Part shown: positions 16,063 through 24,611 of the stretch, in pieces
Numbering within the stretch: position 1 is the stretch's first letter
How the letters are laid out: each line of letters opens with the position of its first letter
Assembly: GCF_016908975.1 (NCBI RefSeq)
Contig: NZ_JAFBEX010000001.1
Span: 186,001 to 250,000, forward strand
Source: Neobacillus cucumis
GTDB lineage: Bacteria > Bacillota > Bacilli > Bacillales > Cytobacillaceae
Reading direction: 5' to 3'
Length of the DNA: 64,000 nt
Translations under genes and position numbers: made by a program
Notes under the pieces: model-generated
Told to the model about the DNA's origin: nothing
What the model saw: the letters and a program-made list of their open reading frames with translations, nothing else
The model's database searches: none

Positions 16063-18816
16063 TTAATATATGGTTTGCATTCCTTTACCAGCCACTGTCA
16101 TCCATTCAAATTGACGAAGTCTTACTCCGAATAGGGTTAACGGATCGCGGAACATCTCTGGATTGGCGTTCATTTTATTAAGTAGATCCTGGTTGGACTC
16201 AATACCTACTCTTGCTTCATCTACAGCAGCTGTTAATCTATTTAACGGATTTCTGAAAAATAAAGTAATATCCCGCTCTAGAGATTTTTCAAATAACTCA
16301 AACGGCTGGAAAAATTGCTTACTTACATCGGCAATCGTTTCGGCGTAATCATCATTTTCTACAAAAGCTTTGTACTTGTTATAAAGCATCGCTGTATTTT
16401 GCGATATTGCACCAAACAATTTGCCAGCGCTTTTTAATAAAAATTGTGATGGCGTGCGGCGGAGAAGGATATTGACAGCTTCTAGCTGGAATCGGCTAGT
16501 CATACGATCTATGTCACGAAGCCAGTCATCCAGAACCTTAATATCACAAACAAGTGCTAGATGATCTTCCCCATACATTAGATTGAAGCCCTCACTCAAT
16601 TCATTTAAATATTCCTGAGCCTGATCAAATTCCTCTTTACTAGTATTAATCCATTCCTGTAAGGAGTGATAATATTTAGGCAGAACCGTTAGTTCCAAGT
16701 ATTCTTGTAGTCGGCGGTTCATTTCATTGTTCAAGTCCAGATGAATATTACTAAAGTTGCTATCCTCTTTAATAAGAGAAGAGCACTCTTTTAACATGGC
16801 AGGAACGGCCTTTTCAATATCCTTTTGAATTGATTCCCTAATGGTCTGGTACGAGTTAGAAATGGCACGTGTTTTCTGTACTACTGTATCCTTAACCTGG
16901 TTAACCGCCCCATTTAATTTCGTGTGCATTTCTTCATTCCAGCGGATCGATTCTACCAATTGATTTTCAACATCAATCCGTCTTTGTAAAAGACTAGCAA
17001 TAGTGGTTCGGATAAAATACAACAGCTTTGCCAGACGTTTATCCTCTAAGTTTCTAGTCACTTTGATTGACTGCAGAAACTCTTTAATATCCTTCATCTG
17101 CTGACCTCTCTCGTATTGCGAAGAGAAGGCAAACACGGTTGCATCCGGTAAAATTGATTGGATCAAGGACTTGGTTTCTTGGTAAATTCTTAGAGCTTCC
17201 TGCTCATCGGCAATAGTATCCATCTTGCTTAACAGAAAGTGGACCGGAATATCAGGTGCCAATTCTTGAATTTGCACCAATATCCCGCGTTCTTTATCCC
17301 TAAACGGTGCATTCCCATCAATCACAAACAAAACAGCATCGGCCACATGCAAGTTTTTCAACACTTCAAAGCGGTCATTGTGGTTCCCCTTTAATCCTGG
17401 GGTATCAATAAAGGCCAGTTTATTTTCCTGCAAAAATTGATTTGGAAGCTTGAAATCAATAATTGATTCTAGAGCATGACGGCGGCGGTCCATTCGCTCT
17501 TGAAATTCAGTAAAGCCTTCTAATCTAGAAATCTCTCGATCGGTAATTTCAATTATTTCCTCCTCTTTACCATCCTTAAACATAACGATAGAAGAGGTTG
17601 GGCTATCCTGGAGATCTTCTCCTAAAACACTGTTCACAAAAGTCGATTTTCCACTTCCTGATAAGCCGGTAACAAGAAGATGTTGTCTATCAAAATCGAC
17701 TAATTGTTCAACCAGCCATTTATAACGATTATTCGCACCCATATCATGTGCCACTGCCCAATCAATGATGGTGTCAAAAAGGGCTAAACTTTCTTCAAGT
17801 TCATCGATATCAGTCTCAGTTACACTAATCAGCTTTTCCGCCTCAGTAACAATGGATAAACTAATACTTGTTGGAAACAATTCATTCCAGGAAAGCACTG
17901 CCGCCGCGGCTATCACGACATTTCTTTCATCCGCTAAGCGAAGCCAGTTGGTCAACAAATCTGGAACAAATTCTTGCAGCATTTTTATATAATATCTGCC
18001 TTCAATCAAATCGAAATATTCATGTTTATGAAGCTTTGATAGCTCGTGCCAGTTATCTTCTCTTTCTAAATCCAGTTGGAAGAATAACTGGTTTATTTCT
18101 CTAATCCACGTAAAATAGGATTCTTCATGTTGGTAGCTTTTCCATAATGAGGATACGAGTTGTTCAAACTTTTTCTTATCAATTTGAAACAATAGAATTA
18201 AGGCTTGGGTAAAATAGCCCGGGGCGTGGGCTTTGGTAACTCCCTTGTCTACATAGTCGTTTAGTATTTCAAACCAACTTAGCTCCCCAGAACGCATAGC
18301 TTCGGATATGGCCAATTCCACAGCATTATTCCAATCCTGCTGTCCTTCAAAAAAGGCTCGGGCAATCTCAGTCACGTTTGGATATTCTGGGTTTGCGGCA
18401 ATGGTCCTTTTGATCGTAGAAATGGCTGCGTCCGTCTTACCGCGCTCAAAATACAGTGAAAATAGCTGCAATGCGACTTCTGTATTTAATGTATCATTGT
18501 CAGTTGATATGGTAGTGTAAATATCTTCTGCTGTAGATAGTAATCCCAGTTCATAATAGGCATCCGCTGTATTTTTCTTTGCCCATGGCACGAGTTCATC
18601 CGTGATGTTTTCCCATTTAAAAATGGCAGCTTCGTAATCTTTATGATGAAAATACACTTCCCCTTGGGCAAAGCGTATTGCTGATAGATTTGGGAGGTCC
18701 TTGCTTGCCTCTTCCTGAAACTCTTCACCTAGAACGCGAATCGGATGAATCTCTTCATGCTCATTTATGAACATTTTATAATACGTTTTTTGTTTTAACT
18801 GATCCTCTAGCGTCAT
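16063..18816 (-). CDS. TPR-containing dynamin-family GTPase
   Basis: About 917 aa. The N-terminal ~350 residues are helical, with TPR-like repeats (IRFAQGEVYFHHKDYEAAIF, then ELGLLSTAEDIY). A GTPase domain then has G1 GLSGSGKST near residue 385, G3 FIDTPGLKG, and G4 LLSKMD. A long helical region with coiled-coil potential follows to the C-terminus. ATG 18816 has a GGAGGG site; the frame opens at 18840. The architecture matches bacterial dynamin-like membrane-remodelling or stress GTPases, but it is not the two-headed DynA type (about 1200 aa). The function of this TPR subtype is unknown to me. Confidence 0.8.
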   Translation of the reverse strand: MTLEDQLKQKTYYKMFINEHEEIHPIRVLGEEFQEEASKDLPNLSAIRFAQGEVYFHHKDYEAAIFKWENITDELVPWAKKNTADAYYELGLLSTAEDIYTTISTDNDTLNTEVALQLFSLYFERGKTDAAISTIKRTIAANPEYPNVTEIARAFFEGQQDWNNAVELAISEAMRSGELSWFEILNDYVDKGVTKAHAPGYFTQALILLFQIDKKKFEQLVSSLWKSYQHEESYFTWIREINQLFFQLDLEREDNWHELSKLHKHEYFDLIEGRYYIKMLQEFVPDLLTNWLRLADERNVVIAAAAVLSWNELFPTSISLSIVTEAEKLISVTETDIDELEESLALFDTIIDWAVAHDMGANNRYKWLVEQLVDFDRQHLLVTGLSGSGKSTFVNSVLGEDLQDSPTSSIVMFKDGKEEEIIEITDREISRLEGFTEFQERMDRRRHALESIIDFKLPNQFLQENKLAFIDTPGLKGNHNDRFEVLKNLHVADAVLFVIDGNAPFRDKERGILVQIQELAPDIPVHFLLSKMDTIADEQEALRIYQETKSLIQSILPDATVFAFSSQYERGQQMKDIKEFLQSIKVTRNLEDKRLAKLLYFIRTTIASLLQRRIDVENQLVESIRWNEEMHTKLNGAVNQVKDTVVQKTRAISNSYQTIRESIQKDIEKAVPAMLKECSSLIKEDSNFSNIHLDLNNEMNRRLQEYLELTVLPKYYHSLQEWINTSKEEFDQAQEYLNELSEGFNLMYGEDHLALVCDIKVLDDWLRDIDRMTSRFQLEAVNILLRRTPSQFLLKSAGKLFGAISQNTAMLYNKYKAFVENDDYAETIADVSKQFFQPFELFEKSLERDITLFFRNPLNRLTAAVDEARVGIESNQDLLNKMNANPEMFRDPLTLFGVRLRQFEWMTVAGKGMQTIY

Positions 18817-19084
18817 TTCTTTCCCTCCAATTGCAAACACTCTATGTCATTCATATGGAAAAGAGCCATAATTATTCCATATACTATACGACGTACAAAT
18901 GAATTTTAAGTCCCAATTAAATCGATTCTAACAAAGGAATTTTTTAAAATCATGTCAGTTGTATTTCATTTTAAAGACAAACACTTTACCAGCTTTTCAG
19001 AATTATTAATAAACTAAGTATAGCACTTTTCCTTCCGGTGAAAAATAAATATACGCAAACTTCCTTTTTTTCCATTTTGCACCG

Positions 19085-19090
19085 TATAAT
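19085..19090 (+). promoter_or_regulatory. Possible -10 element before the orphan 168-aa gene
   Basis: TATAAT lies 31 bp upstream of the TTG start. The AT-rich sequence upstream offers no convincing -35. Confidence 0.35.
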
Positions 19091-19120
19091 GAAACAAAAT
19101 AACTTAAGGGGAAAATAGAG

Positions 19121-19627
19121 TTGGAACAAGAACAGGCTATCCAAATAATCAGACAAATAGAGCTTTCTAATCCATACGGATACGAGATTAAAAAGCTAAA
19201 AACAGTTGGCGGGATGCTGCCCAAGTTTCACCAATGGACAAATGGAAAGAAAGTATTAGACGCATATGAAGTGATCCGCTCGGATCGTGAGACTGGCTAT
19301 TATCTTTTATTCATTGATTGGCATCGTAATGACAACTTTTATTTAGTCATTTATACACATAATAAATCCACCACTTGCGCGGAGATACGGCAATTAAAAG
19401 AACTTGAAGATGGATTTTATTTGATTTGGTCCTACAACCCATTAAAACGGGACGGAAAAAATGACCAAAGAAAAGCCTACTTTAAAAAAATGTTTGGATC
19501 GACTGCTGTTCATATTAAACTGCCAACTAAACCAACAGAAGTGGAAGAATTCCTCACACAGCTGTTCAAGTTGTGTCAAAATCGGATTAGAGCAGATAAA
19601 ATTACGGAAGTGTTTCATTTTGAATGA
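19121..19627 (+). CDS. Hypothetical protein, 168 aa
   Basis: I do not recognise the family. It is soluble, with no signal peptide or membrane span. An alternating aromatic/charged strand pattern in the middle (YYLLFIDWHRNDNFYLVIY) suggests a small alpha/beta domain. The start is TTG preceded by AAGGGG at 9-nt spacing. Codon use looks like its neighbours. Single gene between the GTPase and the amino-acid transporter. Confidence 0.65.
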   Translation: MEQEQAIQIIRQIELSNPYGYEIKKLKTVGGMLPKFHQWTNGKKVLDAYEVIRSDRETGYYLLFIDWHRNDNFYLVIYTHNKSTTCAEIRQLKELEDGFYLIWSYNPLKRDGKNDQRKAYFKKMFGSTAVHIKLPTKPTEVEEFLTQLFKLCQNRIRADKITEVFHFE

Positions 19628-19682
19628 TTAATATATGGTTATCTTTTCATATTATAAAATAATTCACTTCCCTGAGCACAAC

Positions 19683-19708
19683 AAAAGGGGCCTTTCTAAA
19701 AGGCCCCC
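19683..19708 (-). terminator. Terminator of the amino-acid ABC transporter operon
   Basis: GGGGCCTTT (19687-19695) and AAAGGCCCC (19699-19707) form a GC-rich stem; on the minus strand it is followed by TTTTG. Eight bases beyond the ATPase stop. Confidence 0.8.
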
Positions 19709-19715
19709 ATCCAAT

Positions 19716-20438
19716 CTATAATACCTTACTCAAAAATGTCTTCGTCCGTTCCTCTTGTGGATTGTCAAACAACTCACTCGGAACCTTATCTTCCACAACC
19801 AAGCCGCCGTCCATAAAAATAACGCGATCGCCCACTTCTTTGGCAAAACCCATTTCATGGGTAACCACCACCATCGTCATTCCCTCTTTGGCAAGGTCCT
19901 TCATTACTTCTAGTACCTCTCCAACCATCTCAGGGTCGAGAGCAGATGTAGGTTCATCAAACAACATAATCTTTGGTTCCATCGCAAGAGCCCTGGCAAT
20001 CGCCACGCGCTGTTTCTGCCCGCCAGACAAAGAATCAGGATAGGCATCCGCCTTATCTTCTAGTCCAACTTTCCGTAACAGCTCCATCCCTTTTGCTCTT
20101 GCCTTATCCGCAGGAATATTTCTTACCTTCATAGGAGCTAGCATGATATTTTCAATCACCTTTTTATGAGGAAAAAGGTTAAATTGTTGAAACACCATCC
20201 CCACTTCGGTCCTAATTTTGTTAATATCCGTTTTTTTATCGGTAATATCTACACCCTCAATTAGGATTTGTCCGCCCGTAATGGTTTCTAACATATTGAT
20301 ACAGCGAAGAAACGTCGACTTTCCAGAACCAGAGGGACCAATGACAACTACAACCTCTTGGGGCTTAACCGTTACATTAATATCCTTAAGAACCTCATTG
20401 GTTCCAAATGACTTTTTTAAATTTTTCACCTGAATCAT
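19716..20438 (-). CDS. Polar amino-acid ABC transporter ATP-binding protein (GlnQ/ArtR type)
   Basis: 240 aa. Walker [12 protein letters not shown] near residue 34, Q-loop [12 protein letters not shown], signature LSGGQKQR, Walker [16 protein letters not shown]-loop [12 protein letters not shown]. All are typical of the PAAT (glutamine/arginine/cystine) ATPases. It overlaps the permease gene by 4 bp. Confidence 0.92.
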   Translation of the reverse strand: MIQVKNLKKSFGTNEVLKDINVTVKPQEVVVVIGPSGSGKSTFLRCINMLETITGGQILIEGVDITDKKTDINKIRTEVGMVFQQFNLFPHKKVIENIMLAPMKVRNIPADKARAKGMELLRKVGLEDKADAYPDSLSGGQKQRVAIARALAMEPKIMLFDEPTSALDPEMVGEVLEVMKDLAKEGMTMVVVTHEMGFAKEVGDRVIFMDGGLVVEDKVPSELFDNPQEERTKTFLSKVL

Positions 20439-21091
20439 TCTGTTGCAAACCTCCTTTCAAGTTTACCTAATAGGAAGTTAAGAGATAAAGTTAACATCAA
20501 ATAAATTGCCGCTGATGAAAGATATGGCTCCCACGGACGCATATACTCCCCTTGCATAGCCTGTCCCCAGTACATTAACTCAGGAGCTGCAATCAATGCC
20601 GCCAATGAAGAATCTTTTATTAATACGATAAATTCATTTCCAAGTGGAGGAATCATTCGTTTAATAGCTTGCGGCAGAATCACATACCTCATAGCTTGTA
20701 CATGTGTCATCCCAAGCGAACGAGCAGCTTCCATTTGCCCTTTATCAATCGATTGAATACCTGCTCGGAAGATTTCTGCTACATACGCTGCCGAGTTCAA
20801 GGAAAGTGCTAAGATTGCGGCCACGATTGCATTTGTCGTACCGAGTATTGCTGGTACTACAGCAAAATGAATTAATAGAATTTGCACCATTAACGGTGTG
20901 CCTCGGAAAAAGTTTATATACCATCTAAAAGGCAAGGAATATAGCCTTTTTTTCATCATTTTCCCCAAACCTATAAATAAACCAAGGATAGTACCAATAA
21001 TAATACTTGCGATTGAAAAACCAATCGTTAATAATGTCCCTTTTAAAAGTAAGGGCGCATAATCTACAATAATATCCCACCTGAAATCCAT
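20435..21091 (-). CDS. Polar amino-acid ABC transporter permease
   Basis: 218 aa, about five membrane spans. The N-terminal segment [15 protein letters not shown] and the EAA loop [22 protein letters not shown] with [15 protein letters not shown] are characteristic of the HisM/GlnP family. A single permease gene implies a homodimer. Confidence 0.91.
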   Translation of the reverse strand: MDFRWDIIVDYAPLLLKGTLLTIGFSIASIIIGTILGLFIGLGKMMKKRLYSLPFRWYINFFRGTPLMVQILLIHFAVVPAILGTTNAIVAAILALSLNSAAYVAEIFRAGIQSIDKGQMEAARSLGMTHVQAMRYVILPQAIKRMIPPLGNEFIVLIKDSSLAALIAAPELMYWGQAMQGEYMRPWEPYLSSAAIYLMLTLSLNFLLGKLERRFATE

Positions 21092-21138
21092 TATGATCCC
21101 TCCGCCATCTGAGTAGGCTAATTAGTTTAGTTAAGCAA

Positions 21139-21179
21139 AAATTGCGTAACTGCCTATGAATATAGAAGTTACGCAATTT
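21139..21179 (-). terminator. Intercistronic stem-loop between binding protein and permease genes
   Basis: Perfect 13-bp arms AAATTGCGTAACT (21139-21151) and AGTTACGCAATTT (21167-21179), with a short T tract on the minus strand. As a partial terminator or mRNA-stabilising hairpin it would keep binding-protein levels above permease and ATPase, a common arrangement. Confidence 0.75.
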
Positions 21180-21186
21180 CATTAGT

Positions 21187-21990
21187 TTACTTTTGTTGTT
21201 CTTTTAATGTTTGTGTATCTGGTTCCACACCAAACCACTTTTTATAGATTTTTGCATATGTTCCATTGTCAATGACTGCCTTGACTGCCTTATCTAGTTC
21301 AGGCTTCAACTTACTGTCTTTTGGTAATAGTAGACCATAAAATTCTTTTGAAAAAGCAGTATCATCTTCAATGAATTTGAAATTATCTTTTGGATTATTT
21401 TTAACATAGGTTTCAATAACTGTGTTATCAGCAACAACTGCGTCAACTCCGCCATTTTCCAATTCAAGAATGGCTAGATTGTTATTTTTAAACTTCTTAA
21501 TATTAGGGTTATTTTTTCCAAATAATTTTTCTACTACTGCTTGTCCAGTTGTTCCATTTTGTACGGCTATCTTTTTGCCCTCTAAATCCTTTGCACTTTT
21601 AATAGAACTTCCTTTTGGAACTAAGATTTCATTTTTGGATAAGAAATAAGGAACTGTAAAGTCATAGCTCTGTTGACGCTCTGGTGTAATGGTAATCGCA
21701 GATGCAGCAAAGTCTGCTGTTTTCTTTTCAATCTCAACAAAGATTGGATCCCAGCCAACATGTTCAACATTTACATTGTATCCAGCTTCCTTAGCAACTG
21801 CGTTAACAAAATCCACATCAAAACCAACGACTTTCCCTTGTTTTTGGTATTCAAATGGCGCATAGGCCGCGTCGGTCACAACTCTGAGTGTTTTCTTCGC
21901 ACTTCCCTCATTTTTACTAGTACCACACGCTGATAGGAGCAGAAGTAAACCGACCACCATTAAAGTAGAAACAAATTTAAATTTTTTCAT
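21187..21990 (-). CDS. Polar amino-acid ABC transporter substrate-binding lipoprotein
   Basis: 267 aa, lipobox LSAC (Cys 22). Periplasmic-binding family 3 features: LRVVTDAAYAPFEY at the mature N-terminus, GFDVDFVNAVAKEAG, and DFAASAITITPERQQSYDFT, whose Arg would bind the ligand alpha-carboxylate. The protein most resembles glutamine or basic amino-acid binders; the ligand is not certain. AGGAGG ribosome site; first gene of the operon. Confidence 0.9.
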   Translation of the reverse strand: MKKFKFVSTLMVVGLLLLLSACGTSKNEGSAKKTLRVVTDAAYAPFEYQKQGKVVGFDVDFVNAVAKEAGYNVNVEHVGWDPIFVEIEKKTADFAASAITITPERQQSYDFTVPYFLSKNEILVPKGSSIKSAKDLEGKKIAVQNGTTGQAVVEKLFGKNNPNIKKFKNNNLAILELENGGVDAVVADNTVIETYVKNNPKDNFKFIEDDTAFSKEFYGLLLPKDSKLKPELDKAVKAVIDNGTYAKIYKKWFGVEPDTQTLKEQQK

Positions 21991-22051
21991 GCTTAAACCT
22001 CCTATTTATTTTTTTATAATAATTTTATTTTTAATTTTTAAACTATAAATG

Positions 22052-22080
22052 ATTATAACTTGTTTTGTTTTTTTATTCAA
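22052..22080 (-). promoter_or_regulatory. Sigma-A promoter of the amino-acid ABC operon
   Basis: Minus strand TTGAAT, 17-bp A-rich spacer, TATAAT, about 60 bp upstream of the lipoprotein start. The rest of 21991-22391 is AT-rich; a half-good cre-like sequence (22163-22176) was not accepted. Confidence 0.75.
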
Positions 22081-22391
22081 TATTTTATTTTCTTACTATA
22101 TTAATACGTTAGTAGACTAAATTCAACCTATTATATAGTAGGTTTTATTCGAAATTCATTAATGTAAGCGTTTGTTTAAAACTATTATTGTAGAAATTAC
22201 CATGCATAAAAATAAACATTAAGCATTTATCTCTAAAAATTATAATTCCAAAATTATGTAAAATATAAATCTTTTATAGATAAATAGTTCAAATTGCTGA
22301 GTTCAGGACCATTTCCCATAGGCATTCGCCGTTTCTCTCTATACCCCATCACATAATCTATAACGTACTATATATAAGGAGAGATGCCTAT

Positions 22392-22730
22392 ATGATGAAT
22401 CCCTACGGTTATTATCAATGTCCACAAATACCCGTTGAGTATCACACCTATGTTCCAGTAGATCAATATCATTCCTATGCACCTATTCATTCCTATACAC
22501 CAGTCGATTCCTATACACCAGTCGATTCCTATACACCAGTTGACCTATACGACCCGAATCGGCAACCTCAGCAGCTTGAACGTCGAGTTAATCAGCTTGA
22601 AAGGCAAAATGAGCGTCAAGAAAGAGAAATTAATCAGCTTCAAAGACGGCTCCAACGTGTAAATCAACGTCTAAGAGCAGTTGAGAATCGCCTCCATATT
22701 CCATTTACACCCTTTGACGGAGAATTTTAA
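22392..22730 (+). CDS. Small repeat plus coiled-coil protein, possible spore-coat protein
   Basis: 112 aa. The N-terminal 55 residues are Tyr/Pro-rich and contain three tandem copies of the hexapeptide SYTPVD; the next 45 form a predicted coiled coil (QLERRVNQLERQNERQEREI). Behind AAGGAG at 9-nt spacing. Composition and size resemble Bacillaceae coat or exosporium-associated proteins; this is inference from composition only. The DNA copies of the repeat are nearly identical, so copy number could vary between strains. Confidence 0.7.
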   Translation: MMNPYGYYQCPQIPVEYHTYVPVDQYHSYAPIHSYTPVDSYTPVDSYTPVDLYDPNRQPQQLERRVNQLERQNERQEREINQLQRRLQRVNQRLRAVENRLHIPFTPFDGEF

Positions 22731-22738
22731 TTCATCTT

Positions 22739-22763
22739 AAGAACCGGTCTACAGCCGGTTCTT
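22739..22763 (+). terminator. Hairpin, copy 1 of a duplicated terminator
   Basis: Arms AAGAACCGG and CCGGTTCTT with a 7-nt loop, 9 bp past the coat-like gene. The whole 25-nt sequence recurs identically at 23469-23493. This copy is followed by AGATTG rather than a T run. Confidence 0.7.
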
Positions 22764-22860
22764 AGATTGTCGAGAATTGGTATTTTTCTAGGCAATTTTT
22801 TTATTATGTCAGTATCTAATTACCAAATCCATTGATGAGATGCCCTTACATTTGGGCCTG

Positions 22861-22987
22861 TTGATTTCCGCTCCTGGCACTCGCTTTCCGCAGGGAGGTC
22901 CTGGAACCACCTCGGCGCTATGGCGCCTGCGGGGTCTCCAGTGACCTCTCTATCCCATAGGAGTCGAGTGCCCTCCGCTCCAATCAA
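22861..22987 (+). repeat. GC-rich palindromic intergenic element, copy 1
   Basis: 127 bp bounded by TTGATT and AATCAA, internally GC-rich in an AT-rich setting. Contains CTCGGCGC-TATG-GCGCCTG and GCGGGGTCTCC, shared with copies at 23231-23357 (inverted) and 63538-63728. Its layout (short terminal inverted repeat, strong internal fold, no ORF) resembles non-autonomous repeats known in many Bacillaceae genomes. Confidence 0.85.
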
Positions 22988-23230
22988 CCGGAAGGCAAAT
23001 CAACCTAATTATTGCAACGAACTTTTTCTAACCTTGCCAAGTGTATTGCAATCTTATTTTTTGAGCGTGTACATTAGGATAGTAGTGGACTCTTCTTGGA
23101 TTCTCATAACCCTTACAAGTTGTTGTTCTGTATGTTAATTCCTGGCTATTAGGTCAAATGTATAAATCTTGTTATTTTACATATGTAAATTTCCACTAGT
23201 TTGGTTGAAATCCTTATTGAAAACACTCTG

Positions 23231-23357
23231 TTGATTGGCGCGGAAGGCACGAAGACTCCTGCGGGAGTACGGGGCAGGGGAGACCCCGCAAGAGCGAAGC
23301 GATGAGGAGGCTCCCCGGCACGCCCGCGGAAAGCGAAGAGCCTGGAGCGTTAATCAA
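23231..23357 (-). repeat. GC-rich palindromic intergenic element, copy 2
   Basis: Also exactly 127 bp from TTGATT to AATCAA, inverted with respect to copy 1, with the shared cores GGAGACCCCGC and CGCCCGCGGAAAGCGAAG. The 243 bp between copies 1 and 2 has normal base composition and no ORF of note. Confidence 0.85.
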
Positions 23358-23468
23358 CACTCTTGTTGAAAAGCCGAAATATACTAATCATATTAAAACA
23401 AATTAACGCAGGGAATTATTAAAGTAATTGAATAAAACAATATGCTGACGAGCGTTTTTCAACAGCCT

Positions 23469-23496
23469 AAGAACCGGTCTACAGCCGGTTCTTTTC
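23469..23496 (+). terminator. Hairpin, copy 2 of the duplicated terminator
   Basis: Identical stem-loop to 22739-22763, here followed by TTTTC, so it looks like the functional terminator. No gene lies just upstream of it, which suggests that the original terminator was separated from its gene by the inserted elements or that the segment was duplicated. Confidence 0.75.
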
Positions 23497-23629
23497 ATTG
23501 GTTAGAATTTCTTTCAAAATCAATCCAGACTTTTCAAAATATCCTGTCAACCTTTCTAACATCTTCACTGACAAAAGCAGAAAAATCAGTTAATTTTTGA
23601 TTATAAACATATCGAAGGGGGATAATCGG

Positions 23630-23767
23630 ATGAATCAGAAACATGAAATTAAATTAGCGCTGCAAATCTTACAGTTAGATAAATTACGAGATGAATTATA
23701 TGAAGAACTCATGAAAACAATGGGCTCGAAAGGACATGAACTTTTAAGAAAACTTCAAAATGCCTAG
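23630..23767 (+). CDS. Small hypothetical protein, 45 aa
   Basis: ATG with GAAGGGGG 6-8 nt upstream. The product is a charged amphipathic helix-rich peptide beginning MNQKHEIKLALQILQLDKLR. I do not recognise it. The gene is 21 bp upstream of an FbpA-like gene and probably co-transcribed. Confidence 0.6.
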   Translation: MNQKHEIKLALQILQLDKLRDELYEELMKTMGSKGHELLRKLQNA

Positions 23768-23788
23768 TATCTAAAGGAGGGAAAGAAA

Positions 23789-23947
23789 GTGACAACCCAC
23801 TTACGAAGAGGCCTTGAAAGACTAAAGCAATTTTATATAAAAAAATTAGAGAGTACAGATTTATTTTATACACCTGTTGAGCTTCAATCTCTGACAGTCA
23901 GCGAACTGGAAATTCTATATAAAAAGTCAATGTCCTCCAATAAATAA
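23789..23947 (+). CDS. Small FbpA-like (Fur-regulated basic protein family) protein, 52 aa
   Basis: GTG start behind AAAGGAGG. LKQFYIKKLESTDLF followed by LQSLTVSELEILYKKS resembles the FbpA family, whose signature is a KxxYIxKL helix then LTLSELExxY. In B. subtilis fbpA is an iron-sparing factor under Fur. I see no Fur box here, so the family call is by pattern only. Confidence 0.6.
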   Translation: MTTHLRRGLERLKQFYIKKLESTDLFYTPVELQSLTVSELEILYKKSMSSNK

Positions 23948-24013
23948 TGTCCTTCTACTCCAATATGATATTTTCCAATCAATCAGGCAAATAAGCACAA
24001 GTATCCATTTTCA

Positions 24014-24030
24014 TGTAAGGAAATGTAACA
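24014..24030 (+). promoter_or_regulatory. TnrA box upstream of tnrA
   Basis: TGTAAGGAAATGTAACA fits TGTNA-N7-TNACA exactly. A possible -10 (TATAGG, 24054-24059) puts the box about 45-49 bp upstream of the predicted start, the activating position known for TnrA targets. This would be autoregulation. Confidence 0.75.
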
Positions 24031-24086
24031 TATAATAATAAAAATATTCAAACTATAGGTAACATGGGGTGTGGTGAGCAACTAAA

Positions 24087-24419
24087 ATGGGAAAAGACTT
24101 ATCTTACAAAGACAAAAAAGTTATAACGATTGGCATTGTCAGAGATTTGACGGGACTTTCCGAAAGACAAATACGATATTACGAAGAAAGAAAACTAATA
24201 TTCCCTGAAAGATCGGCTGGCGGTAGCCGCAAATTCTCCTTTTCCGATGTAGAATTATTAATGGACATCGCTAACAAAATTGAGGACGGAATTCAAACAC
24301 ATGAAATCAGAAAAGAAATGCTTAGGGAACAGAAGAAACAAAATCAAGATGAAATTCGCCGCAAAATGATACAAGGACAACTCAATGCTCAATTTGGGTT
24401 ACGAAGAAGCTCCCCTTAA
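24087..24419 (+). CDS. tnrA: Nitrogen regulator TnrA (MerR family)
   Basis: 110 aa, the same length as B. subtilis TnrA. A MerR-type winged helix with [20 protein letters not shown] and the wing [10 protein letters not shown] is near the N-terminus; the tail [12 protein letters not shown] is the short TnrA C-terminus that contacts feedback-inhibited glutamine synthetase. It has neither the longer GlnR tail nor a glnA neighbour. It activates and represses genes during nitrogen limitation. TnrA boxes precede both it and the next gene amtB. Confidence 0.92.
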   Translation: MGKDLSYKDKKVITIGIVRDLTGLSERQIRYYEERKLIFPERSAGGSRKFSFSDVELLMDIANKIEDGIQTHEIRKEMLREQKKQNQDEIRRKMIQGQLNAQFGLRRSSP

Positions 24420-24424
24420 CTTTC

Positions 24425-24462
24425 AAAAGCCTCGATTTCCACACAGAAACGAGGCTTTTCCT
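24425..24462 (+). terminator. Terminator of tnrA
   Basis: AAAAGCCTCG (24425-24434) and CGAGGCTTTT (24450-24459) with a further ATTT/AAA extension towards the loop, followed by CCTTT. Confidence 0.8.
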
Positions 24463-24503
24463 TTGCCTATTTGGTAAGATTTTTCCCCTTATTTTAAAAA
24501 CCA

Positions 24504-24520
24504 TGTTAGAAAATCTACCA
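24504..24520 (+). promoter_or_regulatory. Near-consensus TnrA box upstream of amtB
   Basis: TGTTAGAAAATCTACCA has one departure from TGTNA-N7-TNACA. Centred about 100 bp upstream of the amtB ATG, it could occupy the activator position. Confidence 0.55.
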
Positions 24521-24570
24521 CATTTATAGATACCACCCCCTCATTCATGTGAAAATACAACTACAGAGGA

Positions 24571-24587
24571 TGTTATAAAAATTAACA
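24571..24587 (+). promoter_or_regulatory. Consensus TnrA box close to the amtB start
   Basis: TGTTATAAAAATTAACA is an exact match, centred 33 bp before the ATG. This is too close to act as a -49 activator site unless initiation is very near the gene, so it may be a repressing site or be used by GlnR. Confidence 0.65.
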
Positions 24588-24611
24588 TCATTTAATAAAG
24601 GGGGAGTACAA

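Larger units (their letters stand above)
22764..23629. other. Gene-free stretch holding two facing palindromic elements
   Basis: About 870 bp without a credible gene. It contains the two 127-bp elements listed separately, in opposite orientation, and ends with the second copy of the AAGAACCGG hairpin. Frames inside the elements are GC-rich shadows. Confidence 0.7.

Noticed and set aside
22163..22176. CcpA (cre)-like sequence TGTAAGCGTTTGTT
   Set aside because: The left half is good but the right half has three mismatches, and it lies upstream of the promoter.
22920..23138. Plus-strand frame starting in the palindromic element
   Set aside because: Half of it is the GC-rich element; no ribosome site, no similarity to the other copies' frames.
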